Made by a program: the position numbers and the translations under genes
Notes under the pieces: model-generated
What the model saw: the letters and a program-made list of their open reading frames with translations, nothing else
Told to the model about the DNA's origin: nothing
Database searches by the model: none
Shown here: piece by piece, positions 45,726 to 57,747 of the stretch
How the letters are laid out: every line of letters begins with the position of its first letter
How positions within the stretch are numbered: the stretch's first letter is position 1
From: Kingdonia uniflora
Lineage: Eukaryota > Streptophyta > Magnoliopsida > Ranunculales > Circaeasteraceae
Assembly: GCA_014058105.1 (NCBI GenBank)
Contig: JACGCM010000715.1
Span: 4,898,001-4,962,000, forward strand
Length of the DNA stretch: 64,000 bases
Reading direction: 5' to 3'

Positions 45726-47440
45726 CTATTCTTTAGCCTCTATCAACATAGACTGAAAACAATCCATTCGGGCATACCATCTATCACTGACCTCATTGGC
45801 ATCAGAGTCCTTATGCCTATACCAAGCAGCTGAAATTGGTGGGAATGGACAATCCTCTTCATTACGAAGCCATGCCCTACAAAAAACATTCTTTTGGCCA
45901 TTTACAATATCATTCAATTGAATCTGTGTCTTCTTACGAGTGTTTAACCTACTCAAGGGCATGAAAGTGGCACACCACTCTAGAGCTATGAACGCAAATG
46001 CAATCTTGTAGACGGTAGCAACAACATGACCAAGATAGGGTACTAACAATCTTGAGTCATGAGACGCACCATCTCGTTGTCGATTTCACATACGGCAACA
46101 CACTTTTTCCAAATTGCACTCCCTCATACGTAATAATACGCCAACATATCAGTTCTATCAGTCGGTTCAAACAGCCTAATGTGTGTGGCCTTCCTATCTT
46201 TAAATTCAATCAACTCTGTTAGACAACTTGCCTTCACTGCACGGAAGCTGCCCCTGGCAATTCAACATGCGATGGCTCAAAACTCACAATTTTCATCTTT
46301 TGGGGATGTCTCAAACCTTTTAATAAATTCCCAATAACACATCGGAATATATTTCTTTGCCTCATGGTTGTTTATGCATTTCAACGGTAAAGGATGCTTA
46401 GAATACCCAAGAGTCTTTAATTTTTGGTCCGACCTTTGTTTAACCTTTTTCTTTTTCTTTGAATTCTGCTTACTTGCAGCTGACGAAGATACTACATTTG
46501 ACTTAGCAGTACTTTTATTTGATGTCATGTTTACAATCTCAGTTACAAAACTAACTCTCTTCTCTGCAGACTTCTTCGATGTAGTTTGCATTGTTGGAAC
46601 TTTTTGGGAAGACGCATTTGGTGTATTTTATTTTGTTAGAAACTGTTTCAACGGTCTAATTGCATTCGCCTTAGGCGAACTCAATTTCCTCTTATTCGCC
46701 TTATCAGCATTTTACTGACTACCAACAGGCTCATGGGAATCAACATGCATTAGGGTGGCTGCAACACAATTGGCGCTATCATTACTAACAGCACCCGTTT
46801 CTTCCTTTGTTAAACAAATCAAGAACTTGGAAACACCAATAATATCATATTGCACAGCCCTTGGTACAGTATTGTACTTCACCACAATCTCTTTAAATTT
46901 AGTTGCTGCCCAAATCAATCTAGAATGCTAGAATGCTACAATGAAAAGATGACCTTTTAATTATAATCCATCAACACCAATTGCGTTTCAAAAAATCTCA
47001 CTTTAGATGAAAAACTTATATTTTCTTCACCATCATTTGCTTTATCAGACATCATTGGTGATATGCCTTCCTCCATATCATCATCCTCAAGTTTTATGCA
47101 TCGAGGATGGCTTCTCTGCAGGTACCAACTGTCATAATCTTCATCGCATTCCCAACCCCAAACATATAACTCTCTCATTTCAGTCATTTTAACAACTGAC
47201 CACCCTTCATCTAAGGAGACATCGTGTTCCACTTTGTACTTCTTTGAATTGTCGAATCTATCAACAATGTTTAGGTACCAATCTCAGCTTAGGGATACAT
47301 TGTACGTAACCCATCTGACGAAGCACCCGCATCGGGTCATATGCTTCAACAACATCGAAGCTTCATAGTATCCCGCGAAAAAAAGTTAGCTCATGAAGCC
47401 TGGGATCCTTATCACGGGATCCAGGCCAAAGTAGAAACTT
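45726..47440 (-). pseudogene. Unrecognised minus-strand locus, several coding-like segments
   Basis: Open stretches on one strand: 46957-47232 (VKMTEMRELYVWGWECDEDY, SWYLQRSHPRC, acidic tail), 46712-46918, 46277-46591 (Ser/Lys-rich with KQNSKKKKKVKQRSDQK), and 45726-46049 (ALEWCATFMPLSRLNTRKK ... AAWYRHKDSDANEVSDRWY). Frame changes or introns separate them. It probably continues to 25264-25654 beyond the SIRE element and to 47767-47960 upstream. It could be a host gene or an old DNA-transposon protein; I could not place it. Confidence 0.35.
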
Positions 47441-47554
47441 TACCTGAAAGATAGATAATATTACAAGTCAGATTACAATACAAAGTGTAAGGGTAAGGGC
47501 ACATCAACTGATTCCTAGGCATTCTGATCATTACTTAAAAAAATTGTAAGTCAA

Positions 47555-47700
47555 AAGTTACGGTAGAATAAGTAAATGTATATGCTTCAGGATAAACTAC
47601 ATTTAAAAAGTAAATACGGTAGAATAAGTACACGTATATGTTTCAGGATAACTACACTTAAAATTTGATTACGGTAGAATAAGTACACGTATACCAAATT
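47555..47700. repeat. Tandem repeat, about 56 bp, three copies
   Basis: 'tacggtagaataagta' recurs near 47559, 47615 and 47670 with 'cttcaggata(a)acta' between copies. Sits between coding-like segments of the unrecognised locus, presumably in an intron. Confidence 0.6.
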
Positions 47701-47766
47701 ACTCCTAACCATTACGGTACTAAAATTGACGTAACTACTAAATTTAACTCTGATAAAAACATAGTT

Positions 47767-47960
47767 TTAAGCATACTCCCTCAAATCAAATAAGGGTATT
47801 ACCGTCTCTTTGGTCAACGGGTTCAAATAATACCTGTACTCCCTCAAATATGTACCATCAGGAATAGACAACTTAGGTATCCAATGAAGGGCACAAGGAT
47901 CAAAATCTTTGTACGAGTGGTTAAGGGGAGATTCCAAGCTTTTAGTGACAATATCATCCT
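47767..47960 (-). pseudogene. Unrecognised locus, upstream exon
   Basis: Minus-strand frame SPLNHSYKDFDPCALHWIPK, then LREYRYYLNPLTKETVIPLF, ending DLREYA and a stop. The exon runs into the LINE insertion site and resumes at 55433, as the 15-bp duplication shows. Confidence 0.4.
47946..47960. repeat. Target-site duplication of the second LINE, left
   Basis: TGACAATATCATCCT, identical to 55418-55432. Confidence 0.95.
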
Positions 47961-47963
47961 TGA

Positions 47964-49784
47964 TGAGGTGCAAACAGCTAAGCAGAGACTTGATGCAGCT
48001 CAAGATTATGTTCAGAATGATCCTTTTAATGTTGAAGCAGCTATTAGAGAAAAACAAGAACTTGAAAGTTATATCCAGTTGGTTAGGAATGAAGAAGCTC
48101 AGAGTAAGCAGAAGTCCAGAATTCAGTGGCTGGGGCTAGGAGATTCAAATTCCACCTTCTTTCATAGATCTATACAATCGAGAAGGGCGAGAAATAAGAT
48201 TTTGAGTATTATGGACGGAAGAGGCAGCTCTTATGAAGAGGAAGAAGACATTGCGACAGTGGGGGTGGAGTATTTCATAAGCATTATGGGGACTGAAGGG
48301 GATCTTAACCTGAACTGGGACTTCCTCAACTCCATACAAGTGGATCACATTAGTGAGGATCAATATTAAGAGCTAAAGAAGGAAGTGACTAGGGATGAAG
48401 TAGTGTTTTCTCTTTCTTTGCTTAACAATGAAAAGGCCCCAGGCCCAGATGGGTTTACTGGCTTATTTTACAAGAAAGCTTGGAGTGTGATTGGTGATGA
48501 TTTTGGGAAAGCCATTCTTAACTTTTTCAAGTCCAGTAAGATGCTAAGATAGCTTAACGCCACAATCATCGCTCTGGTCCCAAAGAATGACAGCCCAAGC
48601 TTTTTAGTGACTTTCGGCCCATAGCCTGCTGCAATACTATGTACAAGTGCATTTCAAAGATAATAACCATGAGGTTGAAGTCGGTTGTTTCAAGCATCAT
48701 ATCCCCAAACCAGCCAGCGTTCATCTCGGGGAGAAGCATTACGAAAAACATTCTACTCTCTCATGAGATTCTGAGAAACAATCACCGAGACAAGGGCCCA
48801 AAGAGATGCACGACGAAGATTGACTTGAAGAAAGCTTATGATATGGTCAATTGGGGTGCTATCTTGAAGGTACTCGAGAAGTTCAACTTTCCGACCATTA
48901 TGATCTCTTGGATTGAAGCATGTATCTCCACAACTAGGTACTCCATCTCAATTAATGGGTCCCTTAAAGAATTCTTTCCGGGGAAAAGAAGGGTTAGACA
49001 AGGAGATCCAATGTCGTCGTATCTCTTTGTTCTTGTCATGAAGATGTTTACGAGAGCCTTAACAAATGAAGTTGCGACTAATAACTTCAAGCTACATCCG
49101 AAATGTTCAAGCCCTCCTATCTTTCACCTATGCTTTGCAGATGATTTGATTGTGTTCATGAGTGGCCATGAAGAGACAGCTCTCACTCTTGCCTCCACAC
49201 TTGAAGGTTTTCAGGCTACCACAGGGTTACAGATGAATCTGGACAAGAGCAAGCTGTACTTTCCAGACATGAAAGACTATGAAGCTAGTAAGATCGTTTA
49301 AGGGTTGGAGATTAGTAGGGGAACTCTTCTAGTTAAATATCTGGGGCTCCCGTTGATCACTACTAGACTAAAACACTCCGATTGTCAACCGCTGATTGAA
49401 AACTTATTCAAAAAAGTGCATTCTTGGAAGGCCAAGTATCTCTCATATGCGGGCATATTGACTCTGATTTGAGCGGTTCTAAGTAGCATGCAAGTATACT
49501 GGATGAGCTATTTTTCTCTACCCCAATTTACTGTTAAAGCTCTTACTACAATATACCGCAGATTCCTATGGTCTAGAACTGATGTCAGCAGAAGAACCAG
49601 TTTAGTCAGCTGGGATTCTATATGCCACCCTGCTAAAGAAGGAGGATTGGGAGTCAAAAACTTTGGAGTTGGTAACAAGGCGGCTATACTGAAGAATGTC
49701 TGGCTCATAGTCTCTACCAATGATTCTCTCTGGGCTAGGTGGGTTGAAGCAAATTTGATTAAGAATAGAAGCTTTTGGGAGCTC
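47964..49784 (+). pseudogene. LINE ORF2, reverse transcriptase part
   Basis: Linker (KQKSRIQWLGLGDSNSTFFH), NNEKAPGPDGF at about 48430, RT core with KIDLKKAYDMVNW (48816), RQGDPMSSYLF (about 49000) and FADD at 49134-49145, then the thumb (LVKYLGLPLI) to the copia insertion point. Stops at about 48367, 48550 and 49300. It continues at 53839. The sequence differs from the first LINE, so the two are separate families or distant members. Confidence 0.85.
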
Positions 49785-49789
49785 AAGAG
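49785..49789. repeat. Target-site duplication of the nested copia (AAGAG)
   Basis: AAGAG also at 53834-53838. Confidence 0.9.
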
Positions 49790-49995
49790 TGTTGAATATA
49801 AAATATATGTTGAATATAGAATATACCTAATATATGATATATTCTAAATATATACTTTTCTAAATATAGGATATTCTTACTTAGCGCCCAAGTAATTGTA
49901 ACTATATAAGGAGAAGATTTTCTTCTATTGTAATAATCGAATAATAATAAAGTTAGTCCTTCTCGAATCTCTTATTCTTTGTATTAGTTTCTACA
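49790..49995 (+). repeat. 5' LTR of the small copia (206 bp)
   Basis: TGTTGAATAT...TTCTACA. Longer than the 3' LTR by one extra 18-bp copy of its own terminus (49790-49807 repeats as 49808-49825). Otherwise about nine differences from the 3' LTR by eye. TATATAAGG is near 49906. Confidence 0.95.
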
Positions 49996-50007
49996 TGGCA
50001 TCAGAGC
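49996..50007 (+). promoter_or_regulatory. Primer-binding site of the small copia
   Basis: TGGCATCAGAGC, one mismatch to the usual initiator tRNA-Met complement TGGTATCAGAGC, immediately after the LTR. Confidence 0.85.
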
Positions 50008-50221
50008 GGGTTCGATAATTAAACCTGGTTTTCGAATTGAATTGAATTGAATTGAATTCGGCTGTGAATTGTTGTCACAAGGCTTAATTATGTTGTGAAG
50101 TTCGAAGTTACTGTAGCTGTAACAGTTCGAGGTACTGTATCAGATACCAGAAAAATACTGTAGCAGTAGCGTTCAAAGTTACTGCAGCAAATACTCAAAA
50201 ATCACTGTAGCAGTTCGACCA

Positions 50222-53200
50222 ATGGGTTCCAATGATGATACAACAATGGTATCATCAAGCTCAAAACATAATTCTAACATTGCCCAGTCAGGTATGAAAA
50301 CTAAAGGTAGTGTTTTAGTTATAAATTTTTTGAATAGTACTTGGTTAATTGATACTGGTGCATCAGATCACATGGTAAGCGACTCTAGGATATTCTCATC
50401 CATTACACCTTCAACCCAAACCTTTATATACGGAACAAATGGTGGTTCCTCTCCTGTAATTGAAGAAGGTTCTACTGACATATCTGAATCTATGATATTA
50501 AACTCTGTCCTTATTGTTCCTACTCTAGAGTACAATATCTTGTCTGTCAGTAGGATCACTGTTGCACTTAGATGTACTGTGACGTTTTGGCCTCAATTCT
50601 GTATTTTCAGAACATAGTGACTCGGCAGGTTCTTGGTAGTAGTGTTAGAAAAGGGAATCTATACTATTTGGACCTGACTAATAGTGGAGAACAGAGAATT
50701 CATCAGGTGAATAAAGTTGGAGAAATTGAAGAAGCAAAAGGTAATGTGTGGTTATGGCATCGGCGACTGGGTCATCTCTCCTTCAAGTATCTTAAGAAAT
50801 TAAATTCGTCGTTATTTTTTAATTGTAGTATTTCAGAGTTTAAGTGTGATATTTGTGAACTCGCTAAGAGTCATCGTATTACATACTCTCCAAGTTTTAA
50901 TAAAAGTTCAAAACCTTTTAGTATTATTCACTTTGATGTATGGGGTCTTGCACGTATTCCTTCATTGTCTGGAGCTCGTTATTTTATGACTTTTATTGAT
51001 GAGTATACTCGTATGATGTGGGTATCCCTAATTACCCATAAAAGTGAAGTCTTATAAGTATTTAAAAAAAATTATCAGATGGTTTTCACCCAATTCAAAA
51101 GGAGGATACAAGTGTATCAATCTGATAATGGAGGAGAATTTACTAGTAATGACATGTCGAAGTTCTTGACAAATAACGGCGTTCGACATCAAACCTCTAA
51201 GGTTTATACCCCACAGCAAAATGGGTTAGCTGAACGAATGAATAGACAACAGTTAGAAGTTGTTCATGCATTTCTTTTTGGAATGAACATGCCATTAAAT
51301 TATTGGGGAGAAGCGTTAAAATCTGTTGTTTACTTGATAAACCGCACACCATCTAGGGTCATTGAATTTCAGACCCCCTTCCAAAAACTTAATGATCTTA
51401 TCACCATCCCTGCAATGCCAAACCTAAAACCACGTATTTTTGGATGTGTTATCTTTGTTCATATACCTAAACATCAGTGAAGAAAATTGGATCATTGTGC
51501 TCGAAAGTGTGTGCTTTTTGGATATGCTGATTTTAAAAAGGGTTATCGTTGTTATGATCTTGTGGAGGGGAAGGTGTATATCTCTTTGGATGTTTCATTT
51601 CGAGAATTGGAAGCGTATTTTGTGGGATCTTCCCTTCAAGGGGAGAAACATAATGATGGTGAAGGAAAGTTCCCTATTATTGGGGATATGTCTCAGGAAC
51701 TAGAGAATTTGACGAGTAATTTGAACAGGCGTAGTAACCTAAGTGATGATGAAAAGGAAAGTAAAATAGAGTAGATGACAGGGGGAGATCAGGGTATTGA
51801 AGATGTACTTCATATGAATGGAGAGGATCAGACGACAGGGGGAGATCAAACAAAAGTAGTAGAAGTTACCTGTGACTCTAATATTCTAACACCATCTATC
51901 AAAGCACTGCCGCAGAATGTTGAACCTCAGGTATTACCTAATCCTAACACTGTTAATGATATTCAACCTAGACATTCAGAAAGGCCTACTAAAGGTATTC
52001 CAAAATCAACTTATGAACCAGATATCAATTCTAAAGCCAAATACCCAATTTCTGATTATGTGTCCACCCATAGGTTGGCTAAGTTGTTTACATGCACTAT
52101 GAATCAATTATCCTTTGTATCTATTCCTAGTAATTTATAGGATGCACTATCAGAGCCATGATGGAAGAAAGCCATGAATGAAGAGATGAATGCATTACAG
52201 AAGAATTTCACTTGGGAACTTGTTGATAAACCCCACAGATATCGTATTGTTGGGTGTCCTTAGATCTTTACTGTAAAGATGAATTCAGATGGAAGTATTG
52301 TTAGGTATAAAGCCAGACTAGTTGTCAAAGGGTATACGCAGACGTATGGTGTGGATTATGAGGAGACATTCGCCCCAGTGGCAAAGATAAACACTATTCG
52401 TATACTCATTTCTCCTGCAGCCAATCAAGGTTGGCCATTACAACAGTTTAACGTGAAAAATGCATTTCTCAATGGAGACTTAGAAGAAGAAGTATACATA
52501 GAGTTACCACCTGGAGTCACGAATTCTGAAGGAGGAAAAATATGCAAATTAAAGAAGGCATTGTACGGGTTAAAACAGTAACCACGAGCTTGGTTTGGAC
52601 AGTTTTCGAAGAGCATGTAGGCATTTGGATATAGACAAAGTAATTCTGATCATACCTTGTTTATAAAATAGAAGTCAGGAAAGCTTACCGTTCTTATTAT
52701 TTATGTTGATGATATGGTTGTTACCGACTCAGTAGAAATGAAGACACTGAAGAACTTTTTATCACAGGAATTTGAGATGAAGGATTTGGGACAGTTAAAA
52801 TACTTATTAGGCATTGAAGTTGCAAGATCAAGTCAAGATATTTTCATGTCTCAACGAAAGTATATATTAGACCTTCTTACAGAAATTGGGATACTTGATT
52901 GCAAACCGATTGAAGCGAATCATCACTTGGGAATGTTTCTCGACCAAGTTCCATGTGACAAAGGAAGTACCAACGCTTAGTGGGAAGACTAATTTATCTC
53001 TCCCATACTTGACCGGATATTGCATATGCCATTAGCGTCGTAAGTCAATTCATGCATAATCCAAGAGAAGAACATATGAAGGCGGTCTTTCGAATACTAA
53101 GGTACTTGAAGAAATCTCAGGGAAAAGGTCTCTTATTCTGAAAAGGTGGTGATATGAAAGTAATGGGATACACCGATACAGATTGGGCAGGAGATATGAT

Positions 53201-53638
53201 GAACAGGAGGTCAACCTCAAGCTATTTCACGTTTGTATGTGGGAATTTGGTGATATTTAGAGCTAAGAAGCAAAAGGTTGTTGCTAGATCAAGTGCAGAA
53301 TCTGAGTTTCGGGGTATGGCTCATGGAGTATGTGAACTACTATGGATACAAAATATATTGAAGGATCTTGGATTAAACTCATGAAAGCAATGAATCTACA
53401 CTGTGACAATAAAACAGCTATTATGATTTCACACAATCCAATTCAACATGACCGTATGAAACATGTTAAAGTGGATCAGTTCTTTATCAGAGAAAATATT
53501 GACAAAAGGTGTATATCTTTTCCATTCGTGAAGTCGGAAGATCAACTTGCAGATATTCTTTCCAAAGGAGTTTGTGGACGAATATTTAACGACATAATTG
53601 ACAAGCTGGGCATGATTGACATCTATGCTCCATCTTGA
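50222..53638 (+). pseudogene. pol of the small copia (PR-INT-RT-RH), several stops
   Basis: Protease WLIDTGASDHMV (Asp at 50351). Integrase zinc site WHRRLGH (50755) and CDIC (about 50845). Catalytic Asp of HFDVWG (50935), Asp of QSDNGGEF (51124) and Glu of GLAERMN (51232), giving the DD35E spacing. RT with [28 protein letters not shown] and YVDDM at 52702-52716. RNase H with YTDTDWAGD, SSAESEF and HCDNKTA. Stops or frame changes at about 50615, 51055, 51478, 51772, 52138, 52260, 52579, 52670, 52978 and 53140. All catalytic motifs survive, so decay looks moderate. Confidence 0.9.
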
Positions 53639-53645
53639 GGGGGAG

Positions 53646-53833
53646 TGTTGAATATAGAATATACCTAATATAGGATATATACTAAATATAGAATTCTCTA
53701 AATATAGGATATTCTTACTTAGCGCCCAAGTAATTGTAACTATATAAGGAGAAGGTCTTCTTCCATTGTAATAATCGAATAATAATAAAGTTAGTCCTTC
53801 TCGAATATCTTATTCTTTGTATTAGTTTCTACA
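53646..53833 (+). repeat. 3' LTR of the small copia (188 bp)
   Basis: TGTTGAATATAG...TTCTACA, preceded by TTGAGGGGGAG (PPT) and followed by AAGAG. Confidence 0.95.
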
Positions 53834-53838
53834 AAGAG

Positions 53839-55255
53839 TTCTTAGTCTTGGAGGCACATATTAAATGCTAGAGAGGAAGATGTTAAACTCATACATTACA
53901 AAATTGGGAAAGGCAACTTCACTTATTTTTGGAAAGATCCTTGGCATCCAAGTGGGGTTCTGAGTAGCAGATTTTCAGATGAGATGAGATATGATTCTTT
54001 GTTGTTCAGGGATACTCCGGTGAGCAACTTCATAAATAATGAGAGATGACAAATTCCATAAAATTATATGTCTATGCTCTCTGATATTTGAGAGGGCTTG
54101 GATAGAATTGAAATTGACCAAAATGGAGAAGATGAAGCCATCTGGACAGCTAGTGCTAGTGGAGATTTCTCTATGAAAAGTAGCTATGAAGAATTAAGAC
54201 ATCATAACCCCACGTGGGAGTATGCACATTTGATCTGGTTTAGTGGATGCATCCCCAATCATAGTTTTATTGCTTGGTTAACATTTAGAGGGGACTTAAA
54301 AACCCAGACCAAGCTGATGAGGTGGGGACTGGTTACCCAGTCTATTGTGTTGTTCTGCTAGGGTACAGAAGAAACTGAAACCCATATGTTTTTCGAGTAT
54401 TGCTATGCTAAATGGATTTGGAAGCACATGCTTCAGAAATTGGGGTTTAACAGGTGCATTCAAAACTTTAGCAAGGAGATCCAGTGGGTGCAGAATCAAA
54501 CAGTAAGTTATTCTCTCAAGTCTACTATTCTTAAGCTTTATGTTAATTTCCTTATACACCATTTATGGAGAGAAAGGAACAACAGAGTGTTCAACAATCT
54601 CTATACCGAAGCTCCTGGGCTGCTTAAGACTATCCTGAGTGATGTTAAGCTCAAACTTGTGTTTTCTGAAAGAAAGATGCTTGATACAGTTGAAAATAGG
54701 TTCTATGCTGAAACTTGGGGTATTCCACCTGCCTGGAGTACGCCTGTGATATCTTATTGCAATTGGAAGATGCCTTCCAACTCAACCTATATGATTAACT
54801 GTTCTGGGAACTCGATGGGTGGGTATGGTGCAATCATTCGGATTGCTAAAGGCAGTGCAGCAGCTGCTTGTGCGGGGAGAACGACCACAAAATCCATGCT
54901 GTTTCATGAGTTAATGAGCATCAAAGCTGGTCTTGAACTCGCTATAAAACATGGCAAAGTCAAGAACGAAGTCTGTACACAGTCTACTCTGGTTGTTAGT
55001 GTGATCACTAAACAGTATAGACCTGATTGGCAGTGTAGAGCGATTACTAGAGAGATTCTGCTCCTTACTGAAAGTTTGGAATGGTTTCGCATTTACAAGA
55101 TTCCTAAAGAAGAAAATCAACCAGCTATTACTCTATCCAGATTGAGGCAAGAGCTGGGTTTTGAGGAAGTTAGACCTACAAAATTCTCTGAAGAGCTAAA
55201 ACAGAAAGTAAAAGATGATGCAGACGGAAAGACTTATGTTATTTCACACTCTTGA
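53839..55255 (+). pseudogene. LINE ORF2, C-terminal part (zinc segment, RNase H-like)
   Basis: Continues the second LINE after the copia. GKGNFTYFWKDPWHPSGVL, then SMKSSYEELRHHNPTWEYAH and HLIWFSGCIPNHSFIAWLTF, match the zf-RVT region. 54386-55255 is one open frame of 289 codons with FFEYCYAKWIWKHML, HHLWRERNNRVF and a degenerate RNase H-like end (MINCSGNSMGGYGAIIRIA) lacking the usual D-G-A-x-K-G-N-P-G signature. Stops at about 54048 and 54360. Confidence 0.8.
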
Positions 55256-55432
55256 TTGTTTTCTTGAGTTCTTCTCTTTGTTCTGAATTCTTTTTACTTT
55301 CTTTTGGTGTAAGGCTCCTTGCAACTCTCGTGTACTCTCGAGGGTTGAGGGTTGACCCCACTGTGTACTGGTTCCCCTTTTCTTGTTGTAAAATGGTTAA
55401 AAAATATAAAAAAAAAATGACAATATCATCCT

Positions 55433-55701
55433 CAAAAACTCACGCCTACTTCATAACATGGCAATTAGTTATAAAAATAATAATATAAACAAATGCAAGC
55501 ACAAATTCAATAGCTCTAGTACATTATAAAATGCCATTAGTACCTCTAATAGGGTTAGAAAACTTGTAATGTGGGAACAGGACTTCCTGGATGCAATGCC
55601 AAACTCATAGTAGATGTGTGCAAGTACAGCAGTACCCCAAGCATAAGTCTAGATCTTATATGCTTCTACAAGTAGCTCAAGGTATCAAAAATGAACCATA
55701 T
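55433..55701 (-). other. Unrecognised locus, continuation beyond the second LINE
   Basis: Sequence that directly joined 47945 before the LINE inserted. No clear exon seen. Bounded on the right by the Tat element D LTR. Confidence 0.4.
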
Positions 55702-57430
55702 TGTAATGGCCTAATTTCATAAGCTCGAGATGGATCAGAATTAGCTCTTACACCAATGTTCCTGTGACAAAACTAGTGTCAGATAGGAAATGACTTATCG
55801 ATTTATAAACTGACATCTTAAAAGACCCGCAACCGCACGGTGTACCGTTAAGTACAAGGGTAAGCGGGGTCGTATCCCAAGAGACTTGTGGTACAAATTA
55901 TACTTCGAGCTACTAGTTTTATACAATAACAACGAGTTTGTGTAGGTTTTGAAATAAAAAGAGGAACGAAACAAATTACAAGATAAATTAGAGTGGAAAC
56001 CAAGGTATCGATTCCACTCCACCCTTTGTAACAATTTAGATAACATAAATAATTAAAGTAAATTACGAGTTCCCGTATCGCATATCCTTGGTCGGGCATA
56101 TGCAATATATCAAAAGATACAAGAGATTTAGTAATTGGAAACTACCCATAAACCAACTTACACAACCATGGTCCAGTTGATAAGTATGGATTATGTTCTT
56201 TTCTCTGTGTTCCTAACCTATCTTGTTATGGTCCAACAAAATGGTTATATAGATTTATTATTCCTCCTAATCCTAGCTATGATCAATAATAGGATGAAGG
56301 AATACGAATATGCAATATTCTGGGATAAAGATAAAGTAATTACTCTAACTAAGCTACACAATCTACACTAAGGCTACATTGGGTGGAGCTTCCTCTAGCC
56401 TTGGCTAAGAAGATTATCTACTCATCCCTTTGATCATTGCCATACTACTATTACTACGATAAAATTAAAAGACAAGAACAAAAACTTTATTGCTTATTGA
56501 ACTTTGATTTGCACTCTCTAAGATGTCCTCTCATGGGTAGGATTCCCCTCCTATTTATAGAGTATAGGAAGGGTTTACAAAATATTACCATTAATATAAA
56601 ATCCCCAAAACAATGCCTAAAATCATGCATATATATTACAACTCATGAGAATAATATCTATATCTAATTTTATTCAATGATCTTCCATGCATGGGCCTTT
56701 TGTTGACAACATCAAATAAGAATTATTGTTGGAGTGCATCACCCTTGTTCTTCGTTAAAAATCGGAAAAATGTACGACTTGTTTATCATGTGACCGATTT
56801 TTGTAAATACAAACAAAAACACTATTAGTATCACATTTATTTAATAAATGACTAGGTAGATATAAATTTAGGAGTTGTACACGTAAATATTACGTGTCAA
56901 TCAATGACACAGGTGATTTAGCGTGGAAAACCTATAAATAGGTAAAAAAAACCATGACCTCGAGTTAAGGGTTTTTGTAACAGTGACTTTTATTGCTTAA
57001 GGCTGATATCTTATTATAAGTGATCTCTCGAACTAGAAATACTTGATCTTGTAAATAAGAAGTTTGGTGTTTTGAGAATCTATAAAATATAGTTTTCTTG
57101 GTAATTTCTCATATATTTTTTTGGTCCTTGTCTCTTCTGGAACTTTTTTTTATATAGACCTTGTCCGCAGTTCTCTATCGTGTTGAAGCACGTTCTCCAA
57201 AAACTATGGTAAGTGATACTTGACTGAGTAGCTGTTGAGTTTATGAAAGACATCTATCTTTGACTTGTTCATGTTTTTTTGTTATGCTCAACCCACGTTC
57301 TTCATCAGTTCGTGGCATAGGTGTCAATGTTGATTGCTTATTTCACATGTAGAATGCGTGAGTCTGATATGTAGTTAGTTCAAAATAGAAATAGTTCGAA
57401 TTAGGTTAGATTGAGGGATAGGTCCCTACA
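55702..57430 (-). repeat. 3' LTR of element D (1729 bp)
   Basis: Minus strand begins TGTAGGGACC and ends GGCCATTACA. Matches the C LTR (10837-11434) in two blocks: near 55702-55760, and 56900-57430, with an unmatched middle of about 1.1 kb. TATATAAAAA lies at about 57150 on the minus strand. Confidence 0.8.
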
Positions 57431-57447
57431 ATCGCCCTCTCGCAACC
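57431..57447 (-). other. Polypurine tract of element D
   Basis: Reverse complement GGTTGCGAGAGGGCGAT adjoining the LTR, as in B and C. Confidence 0.75.
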
Positions 57448-57658
57448 AAAGTCATGAGTGGCTTTGGTTGAGAAAGAATTTACGAGTATATGGGTATATG
57501 GGTTCTTGAAGGTGAAAATAAAGGAAGTATTAATGTGGATTTGACTGTATGGAAAATGTATATATTTTTATGGAGGGATATTTGTATAATGAATGATGAT
57601 GGGAATGTTGATGTACGCAACGCTTGGGAAATGTACCTGCAGATTTAAATATTATGGT

Positions 57659-57668
57659 TATATAAATA
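57659..57668 (+). promoter_or_regulatory. TATA box of the type I short ORF (element D)
   Basis: TATATAAATAGTACAT, matched in element C at about 10577-10587 in reverse; 80-90 bp before the ORF. Confidence 0.5.
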
Positions 57669-57747
57669 GTACATATACCGAGGATTGTGGCCAAGTATGT
57701 TGTTTGTTGCAAAATTCTTTCTGAGTCTAGAGAGAGTTTTTACTAAG

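Larger units (their letters stand above)
49790..53833 (+). mobile_element. Small Ty1/copia element (4044 bp) without gag
   Basis: LTRs 49790-49995 and 53646-53833, AAGAG duplication, PBS TGGCATCAGAGC, PPT-like GAGGGGGAG. Between PBS and protease there are only about 220 bp, so gag is missing. Confidence 0.95.
47961..55417 (+). mobile_element. L1-type LINE, 5'-truncated, carrying a nested copia
   Basis: Perfect 15-bp target duplication and a poly(A)-like tail (55408-55417). It begins inside ORF2 (after the endonuclease), so it is 5'-truncated in the usual LINE manner. A copia element (49790-53833) is inserted in it. Confidence 0.95.
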
